Counted from the stretch's first letter, positions 37,498 to 46,175 are shown. The stretch: DNA of 64,000 nt from DAOMFB01 sp963801475 (GCA_963801475.1 CAWDEX010000002.1:892494-956493); one strand, 5' to 3'. The notes: generated by a model not told the origin, from the letters alone. Numbers and translations: made by a program.

Positions 37498-38400
37498 ATG
37501 GGCCACGGACTTCGCACCATCCCGACACGACAGCTCGACTGCGGGACGCCGACCGGAGACGTCGTCGCCCACATCGCGCCTCTCCGTCGCACGGCGCCGG
37601 CCGGCGACGCCCTCACCGAGCGCGCGCTCCGCGTCTGGAGCGCGGGCGACTACAACCGGATCTCGGCGGGTTTCCGCAGCGAGGCGGAGGCGTTCGTCGA
37701 GCGCCGGAAGCTGACCCGCGGGCAGCAGGTGCTCGACGCGGCGTGCGGCTCCGGCAACCTCACGATCCCCGCCGCGCGCACCGGCGCGCAAGTGACCGGA
37801 TTCGACCTCGTCCCGGCGCTGCTCGAGGCGGCCGCTGACTGGGCCCGGCGCGAGGGCCTCGAGATCACCCTCCAGGCCGGGACCGTGGAGGAGCTGCCGT
37901 TCGACGACGCGCAGTTCGACGTGGTCCTCTCGATGTTCGGGCTCATGTTCGCCGCGCGTCCCGAGCGGGTGCTCGCCGAGCTCGTCCGCGTGACGCGCCC
38001 CGGGGGCCAGGTCGCCCTCGCGAACTGGACGCGCGCCGGATTCGTGGGCCAGATGCTGGCCCTGCACGTCGCTCGCGTCCCGCCGCCGCCGGAGATCCCC
38101 AGCCCGCTCCTCTGGGGGGACCCGGAGACGATCCGCCAGCGCTTCGACGCTCGGCTCTGGCACGTCACGACGACCGTGAGGACGCTGACGTTCCGCTATC
38201 CGCACACGCCGGCCGGCACCGCCGAGCTCTTCCGCGCCGCGTACGGACCGACCGTCCGCACCTTCGAGGCGCTCGACGAGGATCGCCGCGCGTCGCTGGC
38301 GAGCGACCTGACGGCCCACTGGACGCGGCACAACCCCTCACCGGCACCGATGACGAAGGTCGATTCCGAATACCTCGAGGTCGTCGCCACCCGGCGCTGA
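37498..38400 (+). CDS. SAM-dependent methyltransferase (class I, UbiE/ArsM-like fold)
   Basis: A 300-residue cytosolic methyltransferase. SAM-binding motif I is VLDAACGSGNLTIPAA, followed by an acidic residue in FDLVPALLEAA and the motif IV-like FDVVLSMFGLMF; a post-motif RPGGQVALANW segment completes the fold. The substrate is unknown; the closest look is to small-molecule methyltransferases. CAGGAGGA precedes the ATG; upstream in-frame codons lie in the promoter region shared with the AraC gene, whose cupin may respond to a related small molecule (inference). Confidence 0.88.
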   Translation: MGHGLRTIPTRQLDCGTPTGDVVAHIAPLRRTAPAGDALTERALRVWSAGDYNRISAGFRSEAEAFVERRKLTRGQQVLDAACGSGNLTIPAARTGAQVTGFDLVPALLEAAADWARREGLEITLQAGTVEELPFDDAQFDVVLSMFGLMFAARPERVLAELVRVTRPGGQVALANWTRAGFVGQMLALHVARVPPPPEIPSPLLWGDPETIRQRFDARLWHVTTTVRTLTFRYPHTPAGTAELFRAAYGPTVRTFEALDEDRRASLASDLTAHWTRHNPSPAPMTKVDSEYLEVVATRR

Positions 38401-38759
38401 GGCGCGCCACGACCCCGCTTATGCGGCACCCGGGCCAGGGAACGGGCCTCGACGGTCCGTTCCCGTTCGTCCGAAGGAGGACGTGATGATCCTGATCGTG
38501 AAGCGCCCCTCTCTTTCCGGTGGCGGATGGGGCTATCTCGAAGAGGAGGCAGGAGACGAGTACGAGCTCCTGCCTCCGCTCGGTCCGGCGAGGGCGCCGG
38601 AATCTCTCCTCCCGACGAGGAGAATCGACATTTCTGCGTGCCCGCGGCGCCCGGCTGATGCTGGTGACAGGGGGTCGGCACTTCTTGCCGGGAGGACGTC
38701 GGCGAGTCGTGCTGCAGCAGCCGGGACGTGACGCGAGGCGCCGGAAACGGGGGGCGCCG
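38401..38759. other. Intergenic region with one possible small ORF
   Basis: A 359-bp gap between the methyltransferase and a minus-strand membrane protein gene. Apart from the small ORF at 38486, I see no RNA gene, repeat or clear terminator. Confidence 0.5.
38486..38731 (+). CDS. Possible 81-residue protein
   Basis: A short ORF with an excellent ribosome site (GAAGGAGG, 8 nt before ATG). The first ~45 residues are plausible coding: hydrophobic start MILIVKRP, a Gly/Trp stretch (SGGGWGYLEEEAGDEYELL) and then Pro-rich sequence. The last third is low-complexity Ala/Arg/Ser of the kind produced by random high-G+C DNA, so the real gene may be shorter or decayed. No known family. Confidence 0.35.
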   Translation: MILIVKRPSLSGGGWGYLEEEAGDEYELLPPLGPARAPESLLPTRRIDISACPRRPADAGDRGSALLAGRTSASRAAAAGT

Positions 38760-39947
38760 TCAGAGAACGATCTTCACGAGGCGAAGCGCCAGCTCCTGCA
38801 GCGAGAACATCGTCAGAGCCAGCGGCAGAAGCGGCAGGGCGATGACGACCACCAATCCGACGAGGGAGCTTCTCCCGAACGGGAACGGGATGATGGAGCG
38901 CACGATGTTGACAGTGTTCGATAGGTCCGCGAGCGACTGGATGTCCCCCGTCCCCACCAGGGATTCCTCGGGCGGCCGCTGGCCGCCGATCCACTTCCGG
39001 TCGAAGGCGATGACGTACTCGCTGGCGAACCTTCCGTACCGGAGCAGCCCGTCGCGTCTCGCCCGGAGCAGACACGGGGTGAACACGCAGAGCGGTCCGA
39101 GGGTGAGCGCGAACAGGAACGCCGCCATGGTGCCGATCTCGACGTAGTAGTTCGGGAGCCTGGCTCCTTCCCAGAGGATGCGGTTCGCCAGGTAACCGGA
39201 GAGCAGGCAGCTGTGCGCCAGGAGAAAAGGCGCCATCGCGAAAACGACTCCGTCGAGGAATCCCAGGTCGCAGGACCGGTCGGGATGGATCGGGACGAGC
39301 TTCAGGTCCAGCTTCGAGACCTGCCGAAGGAAGCGCCACCAGATGACGAGCCGGAAGATCCAGCGCAGCCAGATGAACTGGGAGATCGGGACGCTCACGA
39401 ACTGGTACCAGATGCCGGCCGGAGTGTTCGTTCTCACGCCCGCGGCGATCGTGGCGTACCAGGTGTCCGACTGGAGCCCGGCGAGCTGCTGCCAGGAGAG
39501 CCTGCCGAGAAGAACGACGACGACCGCCAGGCCCACCTCGATGGCCATCGAGTTCCTCAGGCGCATTGCGGACTCCGTGATCTCTCCGAACCGCGCCTCG
39601 AGAGGGCCTGAGACGAGCTGACGCTCCCGGAACTGGCGAACGATGGCCGTCACCCGGGTGTGGATGGTCACCTCCGCGGCGATCAGCAGGGGGAGAGACG
39701 CCAGGAGCCGGGCCTGGACCTCGAAGTCGTGAAGAAACGGGATCGGCACGCCGCCGAGGAAACGCCCGTCGAGAACCGTGAGAACGAGCAGCGGCGCCCA
39801 CGCCAACAGCACGATGACGAGCAGCCGCAATCCCACTCGGTCCAGGGGGGGCTTGACCAGCCCGACGCGGAGAAGTAGCTGGTAGAAGGGCCCGCCCAGG
39901 AAGAGAGAGAAATCTTCCGTCCGGTCGGGAGTCGCTCTGACGCTCAT
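38760..39947 (-). CDS. Multi-pass membrane protein, unknown function
   Basis: A 395-residue inner-membrane protein with about seven helices (near 41-60, 80-97, 134-152, 185-215, 245-270, 280-305 and 365-385). Conserved-looking polar parts include WYQFVSVPISQFIWLRW and a cytoplasmic loop with RYGRFASEYVIAFDRKWI. I have no family name or function for it. A GAGGG ribosome site precedes the ATG. It is divergent from the PP2C phosphatase across 105 bp, so the two may share control. Confidence 0.75.
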   Translation of the reverse strand: MSVRATPDRTEDFSLFLGGPFYQLLLRVGLVKPPLDRVGLRLLVIVLLAWAPLLVLTVLDGRFLGGVPIPFLHDFEVQARLLASLPLLIAAEVTIHTRVTAIVRQFRERQLVSGPLEARFGEITESAMRLRNSMAIEVGLAVVVVLLGRLSWQQLAGLQSDTWYATIAAGVRTNTPAGIWYQFVSVPISQFIWLRWIFRLVIWWRFLRQVSKLDLKLVPIHPDRSCDLGFLDGVVFAMAPFLLAHSCLLSGYLANRILWEGARLPNYYVEIGTMAAFLFALTLGPLCVFTPCLLRARRDGLLRYGRFASEYVIAFDRKWIGGQRPPEESLVGTGDIQSLADLSNTVNIVRSIIPFPFGRSSLVGLVVVIALPLLPLALTMFSLQELALRLVKIVL

Positions 39948-40039
39948 GAGCAGCCCTCACTGCATTCCGCGAGCTTCGCGGATTGCACGGAACGAAGAGA
40001 TGCTAGCAGTTGTTCCCGCTCGGTCCGGGGCGGTCGGAG

Positions 40040-40045
40040 TAGAGT
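40040..40045 (+). promoter_or_regulatory. Candidate -10 (TAGAGT), leaderless PP2C
   Basis: Ends 7 nt before the GTG start at 40053, which has no well-placed Shine-Dalgarno. Transcription would start at or beside the start codon. Confidence 0.45.
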
Positions 40046-40052
40046 CCGCGGG

Positions 40053-40826
40053 GTGAAGTTCTCCGCGTACGGCAAGACGGACATCGGTCTTGTCCGCACG
40101 AACAACGAGGACGGATTCGTCATCCGCGACCTCACACGGGAAACCACGTACGAGACGGCGGTCGTCGTGGAACAGCCGGTCGGTCCACGCGGAGTCTTGT
40201 TCGCCGTCTGCGACGGGATCGGAGGACACCACGCCGGAGAGGTCGCCAGCTCTCTGGCGCTCGAAACCCTCGAGACGGAGATGCAACGGCTCTCCGACGC
40301 ATGCCCTCGTCCCGAACTCTTCAAGAGGGCGGTGGGCGTCGTGAACCGGCGGGTCTGGAACGAGGCGTCTCTCCACCCGAAGCTCGCGGGAATGGGGACC
40401 ACGCTCACCGCCGGGCTCGTCTGCCAGGAGCGGGTCCTCATCGCGCACGTCGGCGATTCGAGGGCTTACTTCGCGCGAGACGGACGCGTCGAGCAGATCA
40501 CGAGAGACCAGTCGATCGCCGGGCAGCTCGTCGCATCCGGGGCCATGACGGAAGAGGAGGCGCAAAAGACGCCATTCCGCCACGTTCTCCTGCAGGCCAT
40601 CGGCAGGAAGGAGAAGGTGGAGATCGCGCTCGACGGGATCGACCTCGCCGGGGGGGATACGCTCCTTCTCTGCAGCGACGGACTGAGCGGAAAGGTGGGC
40701 ATCGCGGATCTGAGCGGACACTTGACGGGAAACGACCTCAAGGCCTGCGGGGACGCCCTGGTGGCTCTCGCCAACCAGCGGGGCGGCGAAGACAACATTA
40801 CTGTCGTCATCGCCCGCGTCTCCTGA
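40053..40826 (+). CDS. PP2C-family Ser/Thr phosphatase (Stp/PrpC type)
   Basis: A 257-residue cytosolic metal-dependent phosphatase. Metal-binding and catalytic motifs are all present: GLVRTNNEDGF near the N terminus, CDGIGGHHAGE, HVGDSRAYFARDG, LLCSDGLSG and the final GGEDNITVVIARV. Length fits stand-alone bacterial PP2Cs that reverse Hanks-type kinase phosphorylation. No such phosphatase lies near the kinases at 2-27 kb, so this is the only opposing enzyme in the window (link inferred). GTG start, with a -10-like hexamer immediately before it. Confidence 0.93.
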   Translation: MKFSAYGKTDIGLVRTNNEDGFVIRDLTRETTYETAVVVEQPVGPRGVLFAVCDGIGGHHAGEVASSLALETLETEMQRLSDACPRPELFKRAVGVVNRRVWNEASLHPKLAGMGTTLTAGLVCQERVLIAHVGDSRAYFARDGRVEQITRDQSIAGQLVASGAMTEEEAQKTPFRHVLLQAIGRKEKVEIALDGIDLAGGDTLLLCSDGLSGKVGIADLSGHLTGNDLKACGDALVALANQRGGEDNITVVIARVS

Positions 40827-40918
40827 GCTCCGGAAGTCCAGCACGGGTCTGTTCCTCACGGAAGGTCGACCCGGCGGATCGCGCGCGATCAACGGGATCA
40901 CCCGTTCCGGGACGCACC

Positions 40919-40924
40919 TAGAAT
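40919..40924 (+). promoter_or_regulatory. Candidate -10 (TAGAAT), leaderless DUF1206 gene
   Basis: Ends 9 nt before the GTG at 40934. No Shine-Dalgarno is visible. Confidence 0.45.
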
Positions 40925-40933
40925 GCCTGCAGA

Positions 40934-41728
40934 GTGACGGCGAGAGCGCGGCGCGGCGAATCGGAGCAAGGTGTCCCCGAAGTTCTCGGCCGGTTCGGGT
41001 TCTTCGCGCGCGGCGTCGTCTACCTCTTCATCGGCGGGATCGCTGCGCGCGTCGCCCTTTTGGCCCGCGGGCGTGCGGAAGGGCCGGTCGGCGCTCTGCA
41101 AGAGCTCCTCGAGGGATGGCACGGACGCGCTGCGCTCTGGGTCGTGGCGGCGGGGCTCCTCTCCTTCGTCGGCTACCGGCTCGCGCACGTCGTGCACGCA
41201 CGTTCGGTAATTACGAAGACCGCCTCGCTCGTCGGCGCCATCGGCGCGCTGGCCCTGGTCTGGACGTCTTTTCGGGTCCTCCTGAACGTGCGCCGTGGCG
41301 GCGCACCGGCCTTTCGCGAGTGGGGTGCACGCCTGGTGGCAAATCCGTGGGGCCGCGGTGCGCTCGCGCTCGGAGGCGCGATCGCGGTCGTGGCCGGCCT
41401 GGTCGAGGTCGCCCGCGCGGTCATCGGAAGACTCCCCAGGGACTATGTCGCTGCGGTGATCGCGCGCGACAGCCGGAAGTGGGTGTCGCGTCTCGCGCGG
41501 ATCGGCCTCCTGGCACACGGAGCCGTGATCGTGCTCGTGGGCCTCTCCGTGTTCCGTGCGGTAGCCCTCACGAAGCCACGCGAGATCGTCGGGACCGCGG
41601 GCGCCCTTCGCAAGCTGACGCTGATGGAAGGCGGATCGGCGCTCTTCGTGGTCGCCGCCATCGGGCTCCTCGCGTACGGGCTCTCGATGCTGGTCCTCGC
41701 CGCGCACCGGCGGCGGCGCCTCCGCTGA
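40934..41728 (+). CDS. DUF1206 membrane protein
   Basis: A 264-residue inner-membrane protein with six predicted helices arranged as three repeats of a two-helix unit, each opening with a LGRFGFFARGVVYLFIGG-like or RIGLLAHGAVIVLVGL segment. This is the DUF1206 pattern; function is not known. Residues 1-10 are charged. The GTG is the first in-frame start after a TAGAAT hexamer. It ends 37 bp from the convergent malic enzyme stop. Confidence 0.85.
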   Translation: MTARARRGESEQGVPEVLGRFGFFARGVVYLFIGGIAARVALLARGRAEGPVGALQELLEGWHGRAALWVVAAGLLSFVGYRLAHVVHARSVITKTASLVGAIGALALVWTSFRVLLNVRRGGAPAFREWGARLVANPWGRGALALGGAIAVVAGLVEVARAVIGRLPRDYVAAVIARDSRKWVSRLARIGLLAHGAVIVLVGLSVFRAVALTKPREIVGTAGALRKLTLMEGGSALFVVAAIGLLAYGLSMLVLAAHRRRRLR

Positions 41729-41765
41729 GAGCGTCAGCCCGGACCGGGAACAGCGCCCGGAGGGA

Positions 41766-43118
41766 TCAACCAGCCGCCACGAGGCTCCGGAAGCGGACGA
41801 CGCCGGTCTCGAGGGCGACGGCCCTGACCGCCTGCGCCACGGCCTCGTGGACGGATCGATTCAGGATGTTGGGGACGAGATCGCCCTGCATGGCATGCTC
41901 GGCGATCGTCATGGCCGCCGCGATTTTCATCGCGTTGTTCACCCGCCGGGCGCGCGCGAGGAGCGCCCCCTTGAAGAGGCCCGGGAAGGCGCAGGCGTTG
42001 TTCACCGACTTGCCGTCGATGGCGTAGAGCGCGCCGGCGGCGAGGGCGTCGTCGGGCTCGATCTCCGGATTCGGGTTGGAGAGGGCGAGGATCACCTGCT
42101 TGGGCTGGATCATCTCCGGCCTGATGAGGCCCGGCACGCCCGTCGTGGCGATGACGATCTTGGATTTCTGCATCACTCCCGAGAGGTCGGCCGGGATCCC
42201 GCCCTGATCCCGGAAGCGGTCCGCCATGACCGGGTTGATGTCGGCGCCGTAGACCTCCTGGATCCCGTAGGACCTGAGGAGGTTGAAGATGCCGTTGCCG
42301 GCGGCGCCCAGCCCCACGATGCCGACCGGGTTCCGCTTGAGGTTGATGTACGTGTACTTCGCGATGTTGAGGAGCGCCGCGAGGACGACGACCGCCGTGC
42401 CGTGCTGGTCGTCGTGGACGACCGGGATGTCGAGGAGCTCGGTGAGCCGGGCCTCGACCTCGAAGCACTCGGGGGCGGCGATGTCCTCGAGCTTGATGGC
42501 GCCGAACGTCGGCGCGATCGCCTGAACCGTCCGGATGACGACCTCGGGGTCCTTGCTGCCGATGAGGATGGGAATCCCGTTCACGTCGGCCAGAAGCCGG
42601 AAGAGCAGCGCCTTGCCTTCCATGACCGGCATGCCCGCGACGGGGCCGATGTCGCCCAGCCCCAGGATGGCCGTGCCGTTGGTCACGATGGCGACGCTGT
42701 TCTGGATGGAGGTGAAGTCGAAGGCCAGCTCCGGGTTCGCGGCGATCTTGTTGCAGAGGGAGGCGACGCCGGGGGTGTAGACGACCGCCAGGTCGTCGGC
42801 CGACTCGACCTTCACGCGGGCCGAGACCTCGATCTTCCCGCCGCGGTGCATCTCGAGGACCACGTCCGTCACGTCGAGAAGGTCGATCCCCTCCATCCTG
42901 CGGAGCGCGTCGCAGAACCGGTCGAAGATCTCCTCGCTGCGGGCGTGGACTTCGACGTCACGGATCCGGACGTTCTTCCCGATGTGGACCGTCTTCATCT
43001 CGCCGAGGCGCGCGCCGAACTCGTCGAGGAGGTGGCCGAAGCGGGCCAGCCAGTCCGTGTTCTCCCGGAAGCGGATCCGGATGCGTTTGATCGCCCGGTC
43101 GCGGGTTTCGTGCTTCAT
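41766..43118 (-). CDS. NAD(P)-dependent malic enzyme
   Basis: A 450-residue malic enzyme: oxidative decarboxylation of malate to pyruvate. The N-terminal ~85 residues are an ACT-like extension (RIRIRFREN..., VTDVVLEMHRGGKIEV). The catalytic part starts with VYTPGVASLCNKIA and has the Lys-containing GKALLFRLLADV, and acidic metal ligands in IKLEDIAAPECFEVE. A Rossmann nucleotide site follows (GLGAAGNGIFNLL), then ALSNPNPEI. Seventh base after its upstream neighbour's stop region: it lies 8 bp downstream of isocitrate lyase, an evident operon, with TGAGGT before the ATG. Together they would route C4 acids made from acetyl units to pyruvate. Confidence 0.92.
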   Translation of the reverse strand: MKHETRDRAIKRIRIRFRENTDWLARFGHLLDEFGARLGEMKTVHIGKNVRIRDVEVHARSEEIFDRFCDALRRMEGIDLLDVTDVVLEMHRGGKIEVSARVKVESADDLAVVYTPGVASLCNKIAANPELAFDFTSIQNSVAIVTNGTAILGLGDIGPVAGMPVMEGKALLFRLLADVNGIPILIGSKDPEVVIRTVQAIAPTFGAIKLEDIAAPECFEVEARLTELLDIPVVHDDQHGTAVVVLAALLNIAKYTYINLKRNPVGIVGLGAAGNGIFNLLRSYGIQEVYGADINPVMADRFRDQGGIPADLSGVMQKSKIVIATTGVPGLIRPEMIQPKQVILALSNPNPEIEPDDALAAGALYAIDGKSVNNACAFPGLFKGALLARARRVNNAMKIAAAMTIAEHAMQGDLVPNILNRSVHEAVAQAVRAVALETGVVRFRSLVAAG

Positions 43119-43126
43119 CGGAGACC

Positions 43127-45391
43127 TCAGCCCTTCTCGATCAGGGTCGCGAGTGCGATGCGGTCCGGGGCGAGCAGCTCAGCGACCCGATCCTTGTTCA
43201 CGTCGGCGACGATGATCTGGCCCACCTCCTTGGCCACGCCGGTGAAGAGCCCGCGTTCCTTCATCCGCTCGACCTGCCTGTGGTTGTCCTCGGTGGGCGC
43301 GACGAAGTGGACGGAGTCGATCCGGTAGCGGTGGGCCAGGAACAGGTGGGTGAGCGTCATGAGCCTCTTGCGCTTGAACGCGGGGTCGAAGGTGTTCTGG
43401 TCGCGCACCGATAGGATGTTGCGGCCGCGACGATCCTGGATGACGGCGAAGATGATGTTCGAGGCCTTTTCCCCGGCCGGTTTCAGCGTGGCAAGCTCGA
43501 GGAGCTCGGAACCCGCCTTGTGGGGACGCAGCTGAACCTTGAGCCTGTCGGCGATGCCGTGGTGCCTGCCCCACAGCTCGAGCCACCCTTCGAGCAGCTT
43601 GGGCGGAACCTCGGTCTGGATCGTGTGCTGGAACTGCGTGGAGCCCTTGCCCATCGCCTTGGTCGTCGAGGTTCGCCCCGAGATCGCCATCAGACCGGCG
43701 TCCGCGCGCGGCCCGCCCACGAGCGTCTGCGGCGTGCGGTACGGCGACTCGACGAGGCGGAACTTCCTCTGGAGGCGGGCGAGGGCGAGCATCCCGTCCT
43801 GGCGCAGCGCCGTGGCGAACTCCTCGGCCACGAGGCCGTCGATCTGGTGCCCGCCGTAGGTGATGAAGTTGAAGACGAAGCCCATCTTCCCGAGCTCCTC
43901 GGGGAAGTGCTGCATCTCCTCCTCCGTCATGCCGGTCGTGTCCCAGTTGAAGGACGGCGAGAGGTTGTAGGCGAGCATTTTGTCTGGGTACGCCGCGTGG
44001 ATCGCCGCGGCGAACTTCCGGGCGTCATGCAGGTCCGCGGTCTTGGTCTCCATCCAGAGCAGGTCGGCGAAGGGAGCGGCGGCGAGAGCCTTGGCGATGG
44101 CGTACTCGATGCCCCCGCGGATCTGGTAGTAGCCGTCCGGTGTCTTGGCGTGCTCGCAGTCCCAGATGACGGTGATTCCCATCGCACGCGCCTTCTCCCG
44201 GGCGGAGTAGAGGGACGCCTTCGCGGCGAAGGCGAGCCACTCGGGAACGCTCATGGGGAACGGCACGCCCTCGCTCGCGCGGAAGGTCATGACGTCCGCG
44301 ACGGCCTCCCCGTACGTCTTCACGCCGGCCTCGGCCTGCCAGACGTCGACGAAACGGTCGAAGACCTTGTCGAGGGCGGCGTCGATCGCCACGCTTCCGC
44401 TCCGGCGGTAGGCGGCGAGCGCGTCCTCGAGAAGGGCTCCCAGCCCTGCCCGGTCGACCCAGGCATCGGCGATGGCGTACTCCTCGTCGCTCGTGGCGTA
44501 GAGGGCATGCCCGCTCAGCTCCTCGATGCCGCCGCGATGAAAACGCCGCAGGATGGCCAGGAATCCGACCTTGAACGCAGGCAGGTTCACGTTCGTCGCG
44601 CCGAGGATGAAGGGCTGATCCCGATCGTCTCCGCGGCCGTCGAGCAGCGTGGCCGACTCGGCGTCGGTGCGCGAGACGATGATGCCGGGCACCTGCATGA
44701 TGTCGAGCTGATAGCGCGCCGCGCTGAGGCGCTTGAGGTGCTCGTCGACCGGGACGAGCACCTTGCCCCCCTGGTGCCCGCACTTCTTCACCCCGGGCTT
44801 CTGGTCCTCGATGTGGTAGCCGGGCACGCCGACCTCGACGAATCGGCGAATGAGGTTGCGCACGTGGGCGTCGCCGCCGTGCCCCGTGTCCGCGTCGGCG
44901 ATGACGAAGGGCCGATAGTCGATTTCCGGCGTCGCCAGGCGCTGCTCCTCGGTCATGCGAGCGCGCATGAAGAACTGGTTCTTGTCCGCGGTGAGCAGGG
45001 CCCGGACGACGAGGGCCGCCTCGTCGGGCACACGGCTCAGCGGGTAGCTCGCGAGGTCGGGTCCGGGGTCTTCGTCGGTCCAGCCCTTGGCGCTCGTGGC
45101 CCACCCCCCCAGGTAGATGCCTTCGATCCCCATGCGCTTCATGGCCACCGCCTGGCCCGGCGAGTAGGGGCCGAACGAGGTAATGGACTTCTTTTCCTCG
45201 AAGAGCTGTCGGAGGCGGGCGTGGAACGCCGCGGCCGCGTCGCGGGCCACGGCGTAGTCGGCCCGCACCGTTCCACGCTGCTCGACGACCTCGCGCGGAG
45301 AGTAGAGCCGCTGGATTCCCGCGAAGCGCGGGGAGTCGAACCAGCGGCGCATCTCGGCCACCTGTTGCTCGAAACTCGTCGGGGTCGTCAT
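43127..45391 (-). CDS. aceA: Isocitrate lyase, long (ICL2-like) form
   Basis: A 754-residue isocitrate lyase, splitting isocitrate into succinate and glyoxylate. The catalytic KKCGH motif is at residues 202-206, and the substrate/Mg segments (ADADTGHGG ~167-173, YHIEDQ ~192-197) precede it. At ~754 residues it is far longer than the common ~430-residue ICL1 and matches the ICL2 layout with an extra C-terminal domain (~600-754) that in mycobacteria binds acetyl-CoA. I chose the ATG at 45391 with a GGAGG site; an earlier in-frame start adds eight residues without homology. No malate synthase gene is in the window. Confidence 0.92.
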   Translation of the reverse strand: MTTPTSFEQQVAEMRRWFDSPRFAGIQRLYSPREVVEQRGTVRADYAVARDAAAAFHARLRQLFEEKKSITSFGPYSPGQAVAMKRMGIEGIYLGGWATSAKGWTDEDPGPDLASYPLSRVPDEAALVVRALLTADKNQFFMRARMTEEQRLATPEIDYRPFVIADADTGHGGDAHVRNLIRRFVEVGVPGYHIEDQKPGVKKCGHQGGKVLVPVDEHLKRLSAARYQLDIMQVPGIIVSRTDAESATLLDGRGDDRDQPFILGATNVNLPAFKVGFLAILRRFHRGGIEELSGHALYATSDEEYAIADAWVDRAGLGALLEDALAAYRRSGSVAIDAALDKVFDRFVDVWQAEAGVKTYGEAVADVMTFRASEGVPFPMSVPEWLAFAAKASLYSAREKARAMGITVIWDCEHAKTPDGYYQIRGGIEYAIAKALAAAPFADLLWMETKTADLHDARKFAAAIHAAYPDKMLAYNLSPSFNWDTTGMTEEEMQHFPEELGKMGFVFNFITYGGHQIDGLVAEEFATALRQDGMLALARLQRKFRLVESPYRTPQTLVGGPRADAGLMAISGRTSTTKAMGKGSTQFQHTIQTEVPPKLLEGWLELWGRHHGIADRLKVQLRPHKAGSELLELATLKPAGEKASNIIFAVIQDRRGRNILSVRDQNTFDPAFKRKRLMTLTHLFLAHRYRIDSVHFVAPTEDNHRQVERMKERGLFTGVAKEVGQIIVADVNKDRVAELLAPDRIALATLIEKG

Positions 45392-45501
45392 GACTTGGCC
45401 TCCATCAGCGGGCACCAGACCGTGTCGGAATTCGACCGCTTCAACATTACCTCGGCCGGCGACGAACGGCGGACAAGGAGCGCAAGACGGGTGTCCGAAA
45501 G

Positions 45502-45534
45502 AAAAACGGGTCAGCCCGTTCGAGCTAACCCGTT
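45502..45534 (-). terminator. Rho-independent terminator of tRNA-fMet
   Basis: On the minus strand AACGGGTTAGC pairs with GCTGACCCGTT (11 bp with one wobble, 8-nt loop), ending in a TTTTT run. It starts 9 nt past the tRNA 3' end. Confidence 0.85.
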
Positions 45535-45542
45535 GATTCTTA

Positions 45543-45619
<77 letters not shown>

Positions 45620-45631
45620 TCAGGGAGGCGG

Positions 45632-45660
45632 AAGATACCCCGCCTCCGGAAAGCCGTCAA
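45632..45660 (-). promoter_or_regulatory. Sigma-70-type promoter of tRNA-fMet
   Basis: TTGACG - 17 nt - TATCTT on the minus strand. The predicted start near 45625 is just upstream of the tRNA 5' end. Confidence 0.85.
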
Positions 45661-45701
45661 GGTGAAGGGTCCGGCGGGGATCCGGGGGCCGCGCGAGGGC
45701 G

Positions 45702-45707
45702 TAGAGT
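45702..45707 (+). promoter_or_regulatory. Candidate -10 (TAGAGT), leaderless peroxiredoxin
   Basis: Ends 6 nt before the ATG at 45714; no Shine-Dalgarno lies between. Confidence 0.45.
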
Positions 45708-45713
45708 GACCGC

Positions 45714-46175
45714 ATGGGCATCTTCTCATCCACCGCTCTGAAGCCGGGCGACGCCGCCCCGGACTTCGACCTCAGGGACCAGTCCGGCAAGACGCTGAAG
45801 CTTTCGGGGCTGAAAGGGAAGCGTGTCGTTCTTTTCTTCTACCCGAAGGCCGACACCCCCGGGTGAACGATCGAAGCATGTGCCTTCCGTGACGAAGGCC
45901 CGAAGTACCCGGACGACGTCGCCGTGGTCGGCATCTCGAAGGACACCGTCGAGGCGCAGGAGAAGTTCGCGAAGAAGAACGGCCTCTCCTTTCCGCTCCT
46001 CGCGGACGCGGACGGCGAGGTCATCCGGCGCTACGGCGTCGACCTCGCGTTCGGCGTGGCGAAGCGGAAGAGCTTCCTCGTCGACTCGAAGGGACGGATC
46101 GCGAAGGTCTACGAGGACGTGACCCCGTCGAAGCACGCGGCCGAGGTCCTTCTCGACCTGAAGAACGTCCCCTGA
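45714..46175 (+). CDS. Peroxiredoxin, BCP/PrxQ type, selenocysteine at the peroxidatic site
   Basis: A 153-residue thiol peroxidase of the BCP/PrxQ family, reducing hydroperoxides with thioredoxin-like electrons in the cytoplasm. The frame runs through an in-frame TGA at 45864-45866 (residue 51). That residue falls exactly where the family has its peroxidatic cysteine, in FFYPKADTPG-U-TIEAC. The resolving Cys56 keeps the U-x4-C spacing of BCP (Cys45/Cys50 in E. coli). Coding quality continues unbroken after the TGA (GISKDTVEAQEKFAKKNGLSF in part, KRKSFLVDSKGRIAKVY). A hairpin fitting the bacterial SECIS pattern follows the codon. Selenocysteine peroxiredoxins are known in some bacteria. If the genome lacks selenocysteine machinery it would instead be a pseudogene. 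Sequencing error is the other alternative. Confidence 0.85.
45882..45899 (+). promoter_or_regulatory. Predicted SECIS hairpin
   Basis: GCCTTC and GAAGGC form a perfect 6-bp stem around the loop CGTGAC. The loop starts 21 nt after the TGA and has G as its second base, which fits the general bacterial SECIS rules (apical loop ~16-37 nt after UGA, G among the first two loop bases). Confidence 0.65.
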
